Shown here: one piece after another, positions 1 to 11,400 of the stretch | Layout: each line of letters starts with the position of its first letter | Position numbering within the stretch: the stretch's first letter is position 1 | Assembly: GCA_023512835.1 (NCBI GenBank) | Contig: CM042088.1 | Span: 9,044,078 to 9,108,077 of the forward strand | Direction: 5' to 3' | DNA length: 64,000 nt | DNA from: Taxillus chinensis | Taxonomy: Eukaryota > Streptophyta > Magnoliopsida > Santalales > Loranthaceae | The notes under the pieces: generated by a model | Database searches by the model: none | The model's input: only the letters and a program-made list of their open reading frames with translations | What the model was told of the DNA's origin: nothing | Program-made: the position numbers and the translations under genes

Positions 1-93
1 CCAATTCACGTGCAAGGGCTATTTTGGTCGAACACTCTGAAAATTTAGGGGCATGTGTATCACGCTAATTGGAGCATCTTTCCTTCTGCACGC

Positions 94-100
94 TATATAA
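94..100 (+). promoter_or_regulatory. TATA-like box before the accessory ORF of element A
   Basis: TATATAA lies 132 bp before the ATG at 226. Element G has the same heptamer at the same distance from its homologous ATG. Element E also has a TATA-like box about 115 bp before its PTPD ORF. This suggests a separate internal promoter for the accessory ORF; transcription is inferred, not shown. Confidence 0.45.
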
Positions 101-225
101 AGAGAGGCCATCTTCAAAGGCTTCCACACCAAAATCACTCCAGATCTGAGTATAAGAGAAACTCTGCTCTTTTGCTCTCTTGCTCTTCAGTTTTCTGCTC
201 TTTGCTCTTTATTCTCATTCCAAAG

Positions 226-1291
226 ATGGTGCGCACAAGGAGGACTGGCCAGGAGGAGGTGCACTCACCTAGTGTTGATAGCCAACCTGAGGAGGAGATA
301 CTCTTGGGGCATGCTCTTGATATGCAGGCTTTGGAGGCTTCGTAGCCGGGTGGGCTAGAGAGGTGGCTTTTAAAATTCAAAATCTGGGATTACAAAGGTT
401 AGTATCTGCCCGGCCGGCTATTTCCTACTCGCCCTACAAGAATTTTATGCATCTGTCTCCGTGAGTGAGGATGAACCGATAGGGGTTGTGCAAGGGGTTT
501 ATGTCGAATTACCCCCTAAAATTATTAGACATTGCTTTAGCCTCCCTGCACCCAAGGATAGCTTCCCTCGCCTAAGCCTAGGAGAATTTGGTACGCATGC
601 AACTATGCTAGAAAATTTCAAAGTCGAAGGCAATATACTAAGAATGGTTTTGTTGGAAGATTTAGATGCCTAGCCTACCCGATAGGGAAATGCTTATTGA
701 TTCGGACCAGTGGGATAGATAGTGTGCCTAAGCCACACCTGGGATTGATGTATAGCATTGATCATATGCTAAATGTGGATTGGGCCACTACCATTTTTAA
801 ATGGTGGAAGAAAAACTCATCAAAGCGGATAAATGGCAGATTTTTGTGTTTGATATTTCAAAGCATGCCTGCTTTGCATTTTTCCTCCATGGATAGCATC
901 ACTTTTCCTTCTCACCTGGGTGTTAAGAGTATTGCATGCTGAAGGGGGTTTGGGGATCGGTACCCAGAGGTCATTGGGCAACCAATGTTCCTCCTCCATC
1001 ACGACCCGCTAGGCACGGTGTTCATGTGGAGCGATCCACCGACTTTGCAAGGGAGACCTCTCCTCATTTGGATCAAAGGAAGCAGACTCTATACAGACTC
1101 ACTGCCATGTACATGCGGTTCAATGTACATAAAGAAGATATTTTCAATTTCTTTCAAGGCATTCGTGGGCAGGTGGTGAGCGAAGTGGAGGTCATCAATT
1201 GGGCGATCACTAATGGGCACATCACTAGTGCCCAATTTGAAGAATTAATGGCCCTCATCTCTTGGAGACCAACAAGCTACTTCACAACCTA
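226..1291 (+). pseudogene. Env-like accessory ORF with plant-transposon-protein domain (PTPD), element A
   Basis: The ORF opens with MVRTRRTGQEEVHSPSVDSQ, then runs into EFYASVSVSEDEPIGVV-type sequence, which resembles the 'putative plant transposon protein' domain (Pfam Transposase_32, from memory) found in the third ORF of Athila elements. A later segment (about 936-1290) encodes a helical stretch ending VINWAITNGHITSAQFEELM. The frame is broken: a stop near 345, a shift near 410-460 and a stop near 672. The G copy reads through the first of these but has its own TAG at codon 8. The protein's role is unknown; older literature calls such ORFs env-like, but I see no clear signal peptide or membrane segment here. 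Confidence 0.65.
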
Positions 1292-1301
1292 GAACCAGAG
1301 C

Positions 1302-2582
1302 ATGGGAGGCCCCGACGTAGCCGCTCATGCATCTCCTAGAGCATGGGAAGCCCCGAAGCTCCAGTGCCTGCATCTACCGAAGCTTGGAGGCAAGAAACAC
1401 AGCAGCTCGGGGAGGCAAATGCCAGGAACCCGGTGCGAGGTGGAAGCCCCGAGGAAGGACAACAAAGAAGTCAAAGGCTTCCTAGGCAAAATCTGGAAGA
1501 CCTTGAGCAAGAGGAAAACATCAAAACGTTCTCCTATAGTGGAGATATCCTGATGAAGAACCCTCTCCATCCCCCCGAAGTTTCTTATCCAGCCCAAGGC
1601 GGATCCACCTCAACCAGAATCTTCGGCTAGGCCATCCTACTATCACCTAGAGGAGACAGAGCCAGCAACGGGGTATTCACCCTTTCAGCCTCAAGAGGAG
1701 ACAGAGCCAGGCGAAGGGTATTCCCCCTTCCGGCCTTTTACCGATCCTGCATATTCTCAGGCTCTTGTGCCTGTTATACATCCTGTCTCTTGGGGTACAT
1801 ACATGCCGCTGAACCTGGAGACCTTCTTGGCCCTCCTATCCATTTAATCATTAATCCAGCTTTATCATCCGACGAGAGCCAAGCAAGCATTTGAAGAGTT
1901 CATCAATTCCACCGGTTCGGAGGGCTCGCTTTACACGGGATAATGATATCTTCACCCCTTTTGGCCTAAAGAGGATCTCGGAGAATGAATATCTCTACTC
2001 CGAAGAGATAGACCTCTTCCTGGAGACCATGCGCTATGTAGTGGAGGCTAAGCCTCATAACTACCCCTAAAAAAAGTTCACTTCCATCATGCTGTGCGAG
2101 ATATTCAATCAACCCTTGTCCAACGAGGTGTGGCGCCAACGCATCAATGGTGATAATGAAGGGCACCACCCTTGGCATGGTATGCATGAGGTGCTGATTC
2201 CGGTGCACATTGACCGCCACTATGTATTGGTCCGTTTGAATCTAGATGTAAGACATGCCGTGCTATATGATCCAAGCCAAGGCGAAGGGTTTGCCAGACG
2301 TAGAAAAGACAGTTAGTGCATGGGTTCATCAAACGAATCAAAGTGGCGATGATCAAAGAAGGCTTGTTGGCGGACAAGCTTCCTCTTATTCACTACAACG
2401 AAATGGAAATCCCTCGCCTGACCAATTCAATTGTGGGATCTTTGCTTGCTACTACATGATGGCTATTCCAAGGGAAGGAAACTTGGGAAGTGCGCGGCGA
2501 GACGTCGGTTGACTTTGTGGCTCAGGTGCGACGAATGGTGGCCAATGTCATCTACTATTATAGCTTGCCAACTGAGAGGTAA
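1302..2582 (+). pseudogene. Ulp1-like (C48 family) cysteine protease region, element A
   Basis: A basic, proline-rich linker (about 1302-1900) precedes a protease-like domain. The candidate catalytic residues are His at 2218-2220 (context IDRHYVLVRL), Asp at 2269-2271 (AVLYDPSQ) and Cys at 2432-2434 (DQFNCGIFACYYM). His and Asp are 17 codons apart, the spacing of yeast Ulp1 (H514, D531, C580). His and Asp share one frame; Cys lies in another because of a frameshift near 2413. Further stops lie upstream. Ulp1 enzymes cleave SUMO or SUMO conjugates, and relatives are known in plant DNA transposons. The substrate here is unknown, and this copy cannot make a full protein without frameshifting. 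Confidence 0.7.
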
Positions 2583-2619
2583 GTATTTTCCTACTCCCTA
2601 TTTCATGCCATGAGGACAT

Positions 2620-4085
2620 AGCATATTTTAAGTGTGGTGTATGGGGAGTGACTTGAGCCACTTGCTTGTCTTTTATGTTGTGATTACGTGTTTTATTTAT
2701 AATTTTATCTTAGATAATTTGTTAGTTATTTATTTTACACAAAAAAAAAATTGTTTTTAGTTGCATGATTGTTTGAGTTGTTTGCTTGAATGATTTGCTT
2801 GTGGAGACATGGATATTAAGTATGCAATTTTGGCCTACAAATTTTACTTTTTGGGCCACATTAGTATCATGTTGTGATAAGGGTGTTAAAGTAGTTAAAT
2901 TGTGCTCTAATTTAGTTTGATCATGTCTTTATCCTTTGAATGATATCACCATGTTTTTGGAGCTGAGTTTTGAATATTAGCTGAGCATGAAATGCTATGA
3001 CAGACCTAAATGACCCTTAAAGTTGAGTGAAAAAGAAATGAAAAATGAGAACAGCCTTCTTTTAGCCTTTGAGTGCCATTTTAGGGTATGGGTAATAATT
3101 TGCTACTCTTCTTGCATTCAACATTGGTTATTTAATGGTAGGAGTCAAGTAAGCATGTGATTACTTATTAGTGCTCGGTGTTTGGTGTGTGGAGTTAGGG
3201 TGCAAGACCTCTAAGTCACCTGGATTGTCTTTGCATTTTTTTCTTTATTTTGTGATATTATTGGAAAAGGTGTGATATAGAATGTGAAAAAGCCATCACT
3301 TAATTAGAAAATGGGATGTGAGACATCAATGAATTTCTGTCTCTCCTTATGTAGCAAAATGGCAAGGGGTATGCATTAGAAAAATCAGTCTTATTTATGT
3401 GTTATGTGAGTAAAAAAAAGAGTGAATAATCCATCAAGGGAGAGCATAAAATGCAACCTTGTAAGGTTATTACTAAAAAAAAAAAAAAAAAGAGGGATTC
3501 AAAATAAAAGCCACATTGGCTGAGTTTTGTTTATTTGAGAGTGTTGAGCTCAACCCTTAGCTCATTATTTTGTTTTATTAGTTATTAGAATAGAGTGTGA
3601 GTTCAAATAAAGTAGAATAGAGGGTGTGTTTTCTTTGATGAGCACAATAGGGAACTCTCATGATTGCTTGGCAAGTACTTAATCAATAGGTGATGGCGAG
3701 TGTAGAGATAGAGTTTTCCATCCATTGTTCATTGATAGGTATTGAGCTTGAGAATTATTATATTTGAGTGAGGCCGCTTATCCTTGGTAAGAACTTAAAG
3801 GGAAACTAGGTGCTATTTTATCATGGATTGCTTGCTCATATATGAAATTTAAGTCGTGATATTGCATGGTTGTTGGACTAGGGATATGGACATGAATGAA
3901 CTAAGTTATGACTCATTTTGATGCTTAAATTCTCATTTCATCATGATAGAGTTGCATGCTTAGGAAACCATGATTCTCCTTGATTGTTATTTTATTTTTC
4001 TTCTGTTTGATTGCGTGTTTATTTTATTTTTGCATGCTTGTATGTTTTTGCTTGAGGACAAGCAATGGTTCAAGTGTGGTGTATT
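2620..4085 (+). other. Non-coding 3' tail of element A
   Basis: About 1.45 kb without a convincing ORF, AT-rich, with an A-tract at 3475-3491. The same region occurs in G (39558-41040, opposite strand). The end, GAGGACAAGCAATGG followed by CAAGTGTGGTGTAT before the LTR, matches the usual Athila layout, in which a weak polypurine tract abuts the 3' LTR. Confidence 0.6.
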
Positions 4086-4356
4086 TGATAACGTGCATTT
4101 TATGCCGTTATTCTATTGTTTATTTAGGATGTTTAAGAACATGATTAGAGCCTTATTGCTTCATATATCATATATATTTGCTCTCACCCTTAGGAAGATG
4201 CTATTTGCAAATACATGCGTTTTTAAGTTGTTTTGGAAGATCTTGGAGCTCACTTTTGACATAGTAGATGGCCTCAAACAATTGGCGTTCAAGAACAAAA
4301 GTTGCTTAGAATGATGTCCTCTATCTGCCACAGAAATTTCAGAGCATTTGGAGCTG

Positions 4357-4481
4357 CACGTGAATTCACCCATTTCACGTGCAAGCCTATTTTTACTTCT
4401 CAAGCCTCTACAGGATGCAAAGAAGCTTGGGGAGAAGTTTAAGCTGATTTGGAGGTGCACGTGAATTCACCATATCACGTG
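4357..4481. promoter_or_regulatory. Cluster of four G-boxes (CACGTG) in the LTR
   Basis: CACGTG occurs at 4357-4362, 4376-4381, 4458-4463 and 4476-4481. They form two near-identical inverted pairs of the form TGCACGTGAATTCACC-n-TCACGTGCAA. They lie about 190-310 bp upstream of the LTR TATA box. The pairs recur in both LTRs of G. CACGTG is the core site of plant bZIP and bHLH factors (ABA and light responses); binding here is inferred. Confidence 0.5.
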
Positions 4482-4669
4482 CAAATTGGCGTGCAGAGAT
4501 ATTTTTGGACGGATCCTATCGTTTTTCCATGCCGATCATTTGTTTCCGAAGGCCCATGTCCAAATTGTGGATGGAAGATAGAGATTTTAATGTTTGGAGT
4601 GTCACTTATCAAAACTACGTCGTTTTGATAGATGGGCTAGGGTACACACCTCAAGGCCCATCCAACCTC

Positions 4670-4677
4670 TATAAATA
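4670..4677 (+). promoter_or_regulatory. LTR TATA box, element A
   Basis: TATAAATA in the context CTCTATAAATAAAGCC, followed about 55 bp downstream by GAGAGAGAGAGGG. The same box occurs at 38966-38973 and 50776-50783 in the G LTRs (opposite strand). This is the best candidate for the element's own promoter. Confidence 0.6.
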
Positions 4678-5579
4678 AAGCCTCCACGCCCCCGCTATGC
4701 ATCCTAGACCCCCCCTACACGTTTTTAGAGAGAGAGAGGGCTTCACGATTTGGAGGTTGCTCCTTGACCTAGGAGAGCAGCCGTCGCGGATTTTGGAGCC
4801 TGGATTTGAAGCCTTGTTGCGCGCGTGGATTAGAAGAAGATGTTTAGCTTTACTGCTATGGTTTTGCTTGTAATCATGCGTGAGTAGTTCTTATAATCTA
4901 GGGGAGCAATGTAGCCCCTTGTTGCTTTGCCGTGTTTATGAATATTGGGTTTGGATGATTGAGTTTTGCATGTTTTATGAATCTGTTCTTAATTTCTATC
5001 TTTGGATGTACACCTTGGAATTCTTAGCCCTAGTCTCAAGGGGCGGATTGAGATTCATAACTTATTTGTAATTGGTGTGATCATTATCCTTTTGCAAGTA
5101 TGATTTATTGGCTTTGCATGTTTGTGTGTTTAGATGACCATTCTGTCATACAACTCTTAAAAGGACCTCAATGACCATTTGTTGTCCTTGGCTTTTGTTT
5201 AGCATGTTTTCAATCAGACAACCCTAATACCATGAACAAGTAGAGATAACATAGGGAGGTGAAATTGTGACCCTAGATGCTTTTAATCCTTGAATCTTAA
5301 TCCTAAAATCAATTTGCTTTCTTGTGTATTCAGAAAACCAAATAAAAATTAGATCTTTAGTTATAAAAAGAATTCGTTTTTGCCAAGACATTGTTTTAAG
5401 CAAGATTAATTTGGTAATTTGAGTTAAAGCTAAATAACTTGGTAATCTCGTGGGATCGACCCCTTTCTTGTCGCTATTCTATTTAGCATTAGTTAAGGAA
5501 ATTAATATTTTGAGAAGGGATTTAAACTACGGTAGCTTAACCCTCACTTGGGTTTCGCTCACGAAATACCCGTTCGTCG

Positions 5580-6910
5580 AGATAGCGAGCATGACTATCG
5601 GGATAACAAGACCCACGATCGCTGCCAACAATTTTGAATTAAAACTAGCAATGATTTCCTTGGTGAGCCAGTCCCAGGTTGTTGGTTCATCAATGGAGGA
5701 CCCCCAAATGCATCTCCGAGACTTTATCGATAAATGCGCAATGTTTCAATATAATGGGGTTACCGAAGATGTGAATTGATGCGGCTTTTTCCTTTTTCAT
5801 TGGCCGGGAAGGCAAAGGTTTGGCTCCATGCTCTACCACCTATTATTACCATATGGGATCAGCTTTCGCGGGCCTTTCTCGCCAAATATTATCTCACGGA
5901 GAAGACCGTAAGAATCGGAAATCAGCTCACAATGTTTTTTAGCTAAAAGATGAACCATTATATGATGCTTGGGAACGCTTCAAGGACTTATTGATGTCAT
6001 GTCCTCATCATGGTTGGAAAAATGGCTCTTAATTCAATCCTTTTATCAAGGATTGAATTATTCAAAGAAGAGGCATGGTGGATGCGGCAGCCAATGGGGC
6101 ATTGGTGGAAAAACCCATTGATGAAGCATGGGATTTAATTAACAAAATACCGTGAACACACAAGCAATGGTCTAGTGTACGAGCCCTGCTCAAAAATGGA
6201 GCTACGAGACCAAAAAACCATGAGGTTAATACTTTAGACCTCTTGGCTGCCCAGGGTAGAAACTCTTACAAACAAGATTGATCGGATGGGCAACATGGCA
6301 CCTGGAACAGGTTTTAGCCTATGGCGTTTGCGGTGCCGCGGACCATATGACAAAAACTTGCTATATTATTAGAGCTACTCCGCAGGAGACGGTACAATAT
6401 GCTGGCACAAACCAGCAAAATCAGAATTTCTATAATCCTAATTGGAGGAACCATCCAAACCTCTCCTACCGAAGCCAAAATGTGTTAAATCCTACCCAAA
6501 TAGCATCTCGTCCACCAGGTTTTGCCCAACCATCATATCAGCAACCCAATTTCCATCCATCAAACCCACAACAACCTCAGCAGTTTGGGCAGCCACCACA
6601 ACAATAGCCGGAATCCTCATCCCAGTTATCTAAGCTGGAGAGCCTTGTGACTACTTTTGTTGCAGCGCAAGTGACATGAAATTAAGCTATGACAGAATCA
6701 TTCAAGCAAGTGAACTCTTCCATTGAGACATTGGCTACACAAAATAAGTTAATAAAGAGTCAAGTGGCTCAATTGGCTCAACAAGTGAACAAATTGATAA
6801 CCACTTCCTCTACTGATATGCCGGGACAGCCACTCAACCCAAGAGAACACTGTAACATAATTACCTTGAGGAATGGGAAACAAGTTGAGGGTCCCACAAA
6901 TGCTACATGA
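5580..6910 (+). pseudogene. Athila-type gag, element B
   Basis: The segment reads TIAANNFELKLAMISLV, then SMEDPQMHLRDFIDKC, and in other frames the LFPFSL, KVWLHALPP and FLAKYY blocks of the plant Ty3/gypsy gag core. A degenerate CCHC knuckle follows near 6311 (VCGAADHMTKTC, with the first Cys replaced by Tyr). Then comes a Gln/Asn/Pro-rich tail (PPGFAQPSYQQPNF) and a heptad-like segment (ETLATQNKLIKSQVAQLAQQ) ending ITLRNGKQVEGP, a usual Athila gag landmark. At least four frameshifts or stops break it. Its N-terminus lies left of element A, outside the window. Confidence 0.8.
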
Positions 6911-7145
6911 AGAGAAGGAACAGTGCTGCCATAAAAGATGACCAGCCCACCAAGCCACCACAACCGGCAGCATCCGAGGACATTAGTAAGAAGCGAAAGA
7001 GGCCGAACCAACTCCTACTTCATCTTCCTATCAACCCCTAGTCCCGTTTCCACAAAGGTTAGTGAATGCAAAGTAGGATCAACGGTTTAAAAGGTTTCTA
7101 GGGATATTAAAACAACTCTATCTCAATATTCCTTTCCTCGAGGCC

Positions 7146-7697
7146 TTGGAGAATATGCCCTCGTATAATAAATTCATTAAGGAAATTGTTTCTGGCAAGC
7201 GGAAATACGAGGAGCATGAGATTGTGACCCTAACCGAGGGATGCAACGCAGTGCTTACAAATCCATCCCCTCAAAAGCTTAAGGATCCGGGTTGCTTTTA
7301 TATTCCGTGCATGGTGGGTGAGCAGCGCTTCCGTAAGGCCTTATGCGATTTGGGGGCCAGCGTCAGTTTAATGCCACTTTCGGTTTATGAGCAGCTTGGC
7401 CTTGGGCAGCTTGCTCCAACCTCCGTTACTTTGCAGCTGACCGATCCTTCGGTAAAGTATCCAGTTGGTATAGTGGAAGATGTTCCATTACGAGTGGGAA
7501 AGTTTTATATACCCACAGATTTTGTGATCTTAGAGATGGAGGAAGATGCTCGAATTCCGTTAATCCTGGGCAAACCTTTCCTTGCCACGACCAAGGTCAT
7601 TATCGACTATCGGAAAGGTGAACTCACCTTAAATATCGATGACAAGAAGATCGAGTTCAACCTTTCTGAAGCTATGAGGAAATCGTCCTTACAGTAG
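7146..7697 (+). CDS. Retroviral-type aspartic protease segment, element B
   Basis: An open frame of 183 codons holding one half-site of a retropepsin-like aspartic protease, which acts as a homodimer and would process Gag. The active-site motif CDLGASVSLMPLSVY (D at 7347-7349) has the DLGAS form usual in Athila instead of DTG. The hydrophobic flap region (LQLTDPSVKYPVGIVEDVPL) and the ILGKPFLAT block follow in the expected order. The first ATG (7146) is used for lack of a better start; in an intact element this would be part of a Gag-Pro polyprotein, so it is unlikely to be translated alone. It is the longest undamaged piece of B. Confidence 0.75.
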   Translation: MENMPSYNKFIKEIVSGKRKYEEHEIVTLTEGCNAVLTNPSPQKLKDPGCFYIPCMVGEQRFRKALCDLGASVSLMPLSVYEQLGLGQLAPTSVTLQLTDPSVKYPVGIVEDVPLRVGKFYIPTDFVILEMEEDARIPLILGKPFLATTKVIIDYRKGELTLNIDDKKIEFNLSEAMRKSSLQ

Positions 7698-7718
7698 GAG
7701 TGTTACCACCTCAGTCTT

Positions 7719-7958
7719 TTGGAAAATTTATTGGAGGAAGAACGAACTGCACTACACTTTAAGGACGCATTGCTAGAGTGCCCAATTTTTGACGAGAGTC
7801 CTAACTCCTCCGATAGAGCAGTTGCAGAAGTGGCTAAAGAATTTGATGTTAATCCACCATTGCCACGAAGAAAAAATTTGTATCCATGCTCTCCAGGATA
7901 AACCATTGGAAATGACAGCCAATAGAGGCAAGGATTTGGAGCTTAAGCCACTTCCACC
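7719..7958 (+). pseudogene. Protease-RT linker remnant and deletion junction, element B
   Basis: The linker after the protease (LLEEERTALHFKDALLECP) reads in one frame up to the stop at 7900, then LELKPLPPHLR in another. In Athila elements this LPPHL phrase lies just ahead of reverse transcriptase. Here the next residues already belong to the PTPD region, so the whole RT-RNase H-integrase block has been lost at about 7960-8010. Confidence 0.65.
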
Positions 7959-7959
7959 A

Positions 7960-8497
7960 CATTTGAGGATGATACGTCCTAAATGTCACCGACAATCCAC
8001 CAACCAATTCACCTCTGTTGCGGCTGAGGCAGCTTATCAGGACTTGCTTTGCATGCCTATCATTGTTGAACAGTCCTTGCAACCTGTTGATGTGGTGTCC
8101 ATAAGCGACCTCCTTCATGCTCTTAGATGGGACACCTTCGCTCGCACTTTTATGGAGGCTGTTGTTCCCCTTGTTTGCGAATTTTATGCGAACAAAGTTG
8201 ATCCGCGCACACTGCCCGATGGTTCCTTTGAAGTCATGGTTCACGCGGTCCCAGTATTGGTCTTTATTGTTCGTATTAATCAGATTTATGGGCTGTCGAT
8301 GATCTCTGAGGCCGACTTACATGCCAGCCATGCTACTTCCATCTCGCTCACTGAAATTCTTTCTTCTATTGCTGCCCCATGGGTGCAATGGACTGCTACC
8401 TCCTCTGGAGTACTGGCGCGTCTCTCCCTGCATTATTTATATTGCGAGAACCGGGCATGGCAGGCTTTCATCTCTACCCGCATTCTGCCTATGTCCC
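7960..8497 (+). pseudogene. PTPD (env-like) ORF of element B, 5' part, split by element C
   Basis: An open frame (reading from 7789) carries FTSVAAEAAYQDLLCMPIIVE, then LRWDTFARTF and PLVCEFYANKVDPRTLPDGS, followed by INQIYGLS. The W-then-EFYAN pattern followed by an IN..YGL block is the layout of the plant 'putative transposon protein' domain. The frame runs open to the insertion of C after 8497; the remainder resumes at 22709. It is the best preserved PTPD in the window. Function unknown. Confidence 0.7.
8493..8497. repeat. Target-site duplication GTCCC, left copy (element C)
   Basis: GTCCC precedes the TG of the left LTR and recurs directly after the CA of the right LTR at 22709-22713. 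This perfect 5-bp duplication fixes both ends of C. Confidence 0.95.
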
Positions 8498-11400
8498 TGT
8501 CATCACCGGATTTCGTCCGGGAGGGATACCGCTTTTGGGGTGCAATTCCCCCCAACCATCATTCGAATGGTGATGAGAAAATAGAGTCGCCACCAACCGT
8601 TTTTGGGGTGCGGTTGGCCACCTAAAGGAAAATTGATCTAATGCCGCTAGGGGATGGGCTCGGGAGTTTGTTACGCGTAGGGAAGGACTAACACCCCCAC
8701 GACGCCCTTTCGGTACCTATCTTAGGATTTAGAGGTTTCTAACTTGTTTTAGTTGTTTGATCCAAAGTTTAAGTAGCCTAAAGGTGATGTTTAATTTGCA
8801 TGTGACCAAAGGGTCTACTCTTTTTATTTTCTAAGTTATTTGTTGGAGTGATTTAAATTCAATTTGTCCTAAACATCTAAGGGAGTTCTAGCAATCATTT
8901 TATTTCCTACATTCTTTGTTAAAGTTAAATATTAAATCCAATTTAATCCTAGATCTCTGAAAGCAATCCTATAGTTGGTTCTAAGCTTAAATGCTTAAGA
9001 CGAAATTGAATTTTGTTTATTTCTCATACATACGCTACTAATGGCACTAAGAAAAAGGATTCATAAGAAAAGATGCAAAACACATAAAAATCTAAGTGTG
9101 GAAAAAGTTTGAAACACAATCAAAATTAAAAATCCTAAGTCAAAGAATTTTTAAGTAAACAAAATGATGAAAAATAATTGAGTTTGAAAAGTCTATTTGT
9201 TTGCTTTTTTTGTTTTGGAAAAGGTCTTTTTTTTTCAAACGTTTTTTTTGTTGTTTTTGCTTTTTTTTTTATTTAGGGAAAGTTTTTTTTGTAACAAAAT
9301 GTTTTTGTCTTTTCGTTTTTGTTTTTTTTTTTAAAACACATGAATAACAAAAACAAACACAAGTGTAGTGTGCGATGGTGTGCCATCCACAATAAAAAAA
9401 AACTTACCTTTTTTGTCTCTCCTCTTTCTTTCTTTTTCTTTTCTCTCTCTCTCTCTCTCTTTTTTTTTTGCTTTTTTTGTTTTTTGTTTGTTTGTTTGTT
9501 TGTTTGTTTTTTTTGCATTACATGTCACATAACTCTCAGCTGCCAAACAAACGGCCCAAAACTAACAAGTTTTCCTATGACGGGCTAAAACAAGAACAAA
9601 ATGACATTAACTACAAGCAAATCAACACTCAACGGATCCGTCACACTTGACATAACAGCAAGCCACACAGAACCAACACAGATGGCAGCCTTCCAGGACA
9701 TGAACTTAGGCCCCGAACAACAGAACTCATCATGTCCAGATCGTCCAGCAGGCACAGTCGAGCGCACAGAGGGAACCAAACGGGAAACACAAAAAGAACA
9801 TGAGCAGACAGAACCAAAAACCCCCATACACAGCACTAGCCAAACAAAATTGAAAACAACAGGTTGAGCATGCCAATCAAACACCAAGACTGAAAACATT
9901 TAGAGTCTTTGTTAGACAAACATATTTCCTTTCATTTGCTTGAAACAAAGATTCCATTACACACAAGCAGTGGCATCATACGTTACACTGAGACACACAT
10001 TCACCCGTCATAACAAAACGCATAAAAACAAACCCAAACACCAAATAGAGTTTTATGAACAACATAAGACAAACACACTATGGTTAGCCAAAACCAGAAC
10101 GGAGATGCAATACAAACCATAACCACCACATAAAAACAATGCCAGAATACGAGTATCACAAAAGCAGGTAAAAGAGGAAGGAACCAACCGCTCAGAGAAG
10201 AAGAATTCACCTTTTCTTTTCGGTGCGGAAGCTCCTTGTATAGCTGAACCGTTTTCGTACTCGTGGAGGCCTAGGGATGGTTGGCGTCAGGAGTTTGAAG
10301 CTGAACCTCCTTGAATGGCTGACACTCCTTCACCCCCGTCAAGGCTCTATGATGATCGGTTAATGGGAGAGACGAATGGGGGATGGGATGAATGGACTCT
10401 TCGCTGGCCAGAGGAAAGAGTTTCGGCCAGAGAGGGAGAGGGGCCCCGTGCGTATCCGGCGAAAGGGAGGGAAGGCATTTTCGTCTTGTTTTTTTTTCGG
10501 GGAAGAGAAGTGAGTTTTTTGGATTTCGATCGGGGAGGTATGAGGATGGAAATTTTGGGTCCTGGGTTCTGGGATTTTCAGGGTAGGGGAGGATGAAGAG
10601 ATGATGGAAGGCGGTGAGTTTTGTTCGGGGAGAAGAAGAACCGGAGGGAGGTTCGGCGTGCGCAAAAGGAGGCGTGTGGGGTGATGCTGGGATTTCTGGT
10701 GAGGAAGGAGAGGGATGAAGGCTTGGTGTGCGTGATCGGCTTTTTGGCTTTTTCGTTCGGCCAGGGAGCTAACGAGAGAGAGGAGTGATGGTTTTGTTTT
10801 TGGCCAACGATTTCTTGGAGAGGAAGGGGAAGGAGAAGGGTGTGTCTGGATTTTTCGGCCAGAAGGAGAGGAACCAGGGAGATGGGTTTGGTGTGCGCCA
10901 AAGAGGGCCGGGAGAGATGAAGGCTTGGTGTGAGCTGGGTTTCGAGGAGGAAAAGGGAGCCGAGAGATGGAAGAGAAGGCATAGATTTTTTTTGGGCCGA
11001 GGAAGAAGATGAATCAGGGAGGAAGGGAAGGGCGTTATATAGGTTCGAAGGGCTAGGGTTTGAGCCAAAGGGTGGAGCGGCGCCATTAATCCATGGGTTA
11101 ACGCTGCCGGGTGAAGGGTTGGTGGTCTGGTTTGATTAGAGAGAGAGAGGGCAACCATGGTTCGGACCATGGTTGCTAGGTGGGGTTTGGAGAGCTGGCA
11201 GGCAGTGAGTTGGACAGAGTCCGGTGGGCGCGAGGTGGTCCTCCGGGATCTCGGCGGCAGTGGCGTGGCTGCAACGATGGAGACGACATTGGTGGAGGAG
11301 AGAGGGAGGAAGGAGACGAGGGAGTTGGTGAAGACGATAAGGATCGAGCGTTTTTTTATTTGTTTTTATTTTTATTATTTTGTTTTTGGTTTTTGTTTGA

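Larger units (their letters stand above)
1..5579 (+). mobile_element. Element A: Athila-type Ty3/gypsy retrotransposon, 3' half
   Basis: The stretch is collinear with element G (38052-51367) read on the opposite strand. It starts in the spacer downstream of where integrase would be, then has the accessory PTPD ORF, a Ulp1-like protease region, a 1.5-kb non-coding tail and a 3' LTR. The 5' LTR, gag and pol lie outside the window. It ends inside the gag of element B: directly after the LTR the sequence resumes in typical Athila gag. So A inserted into B. The target duplication cannot be checked because the left end is missing. The accessory ORFs carry stops and frameshifts at positions different from those in G, so both copies decayed independently. 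Confidence 0.85.
4086..5579 (+). repeat. 3' LTR of element A
   Basis: Begins TGATAACGTGCATTTTATGCC and ends ACCCGTTCGTCG; the expected terminal CA is mutated, as comparison with the G LTRs shows (GTTCATCA). It is 1494 bp, close to the G LTRs (1506 and 1465 bp) and similar along its whole length. It contains a TATA box, four CACGTG palindromes and a short palindrome around ACTACGTCGT, all shared with G. Confidence 0.85.

Noticed and set aside
9273..9588. Lys-rich and Phe-rich frames in the C LTR
   Set aside because: Products of T-runs, (CT)n and (GTTT)n simple repeats.
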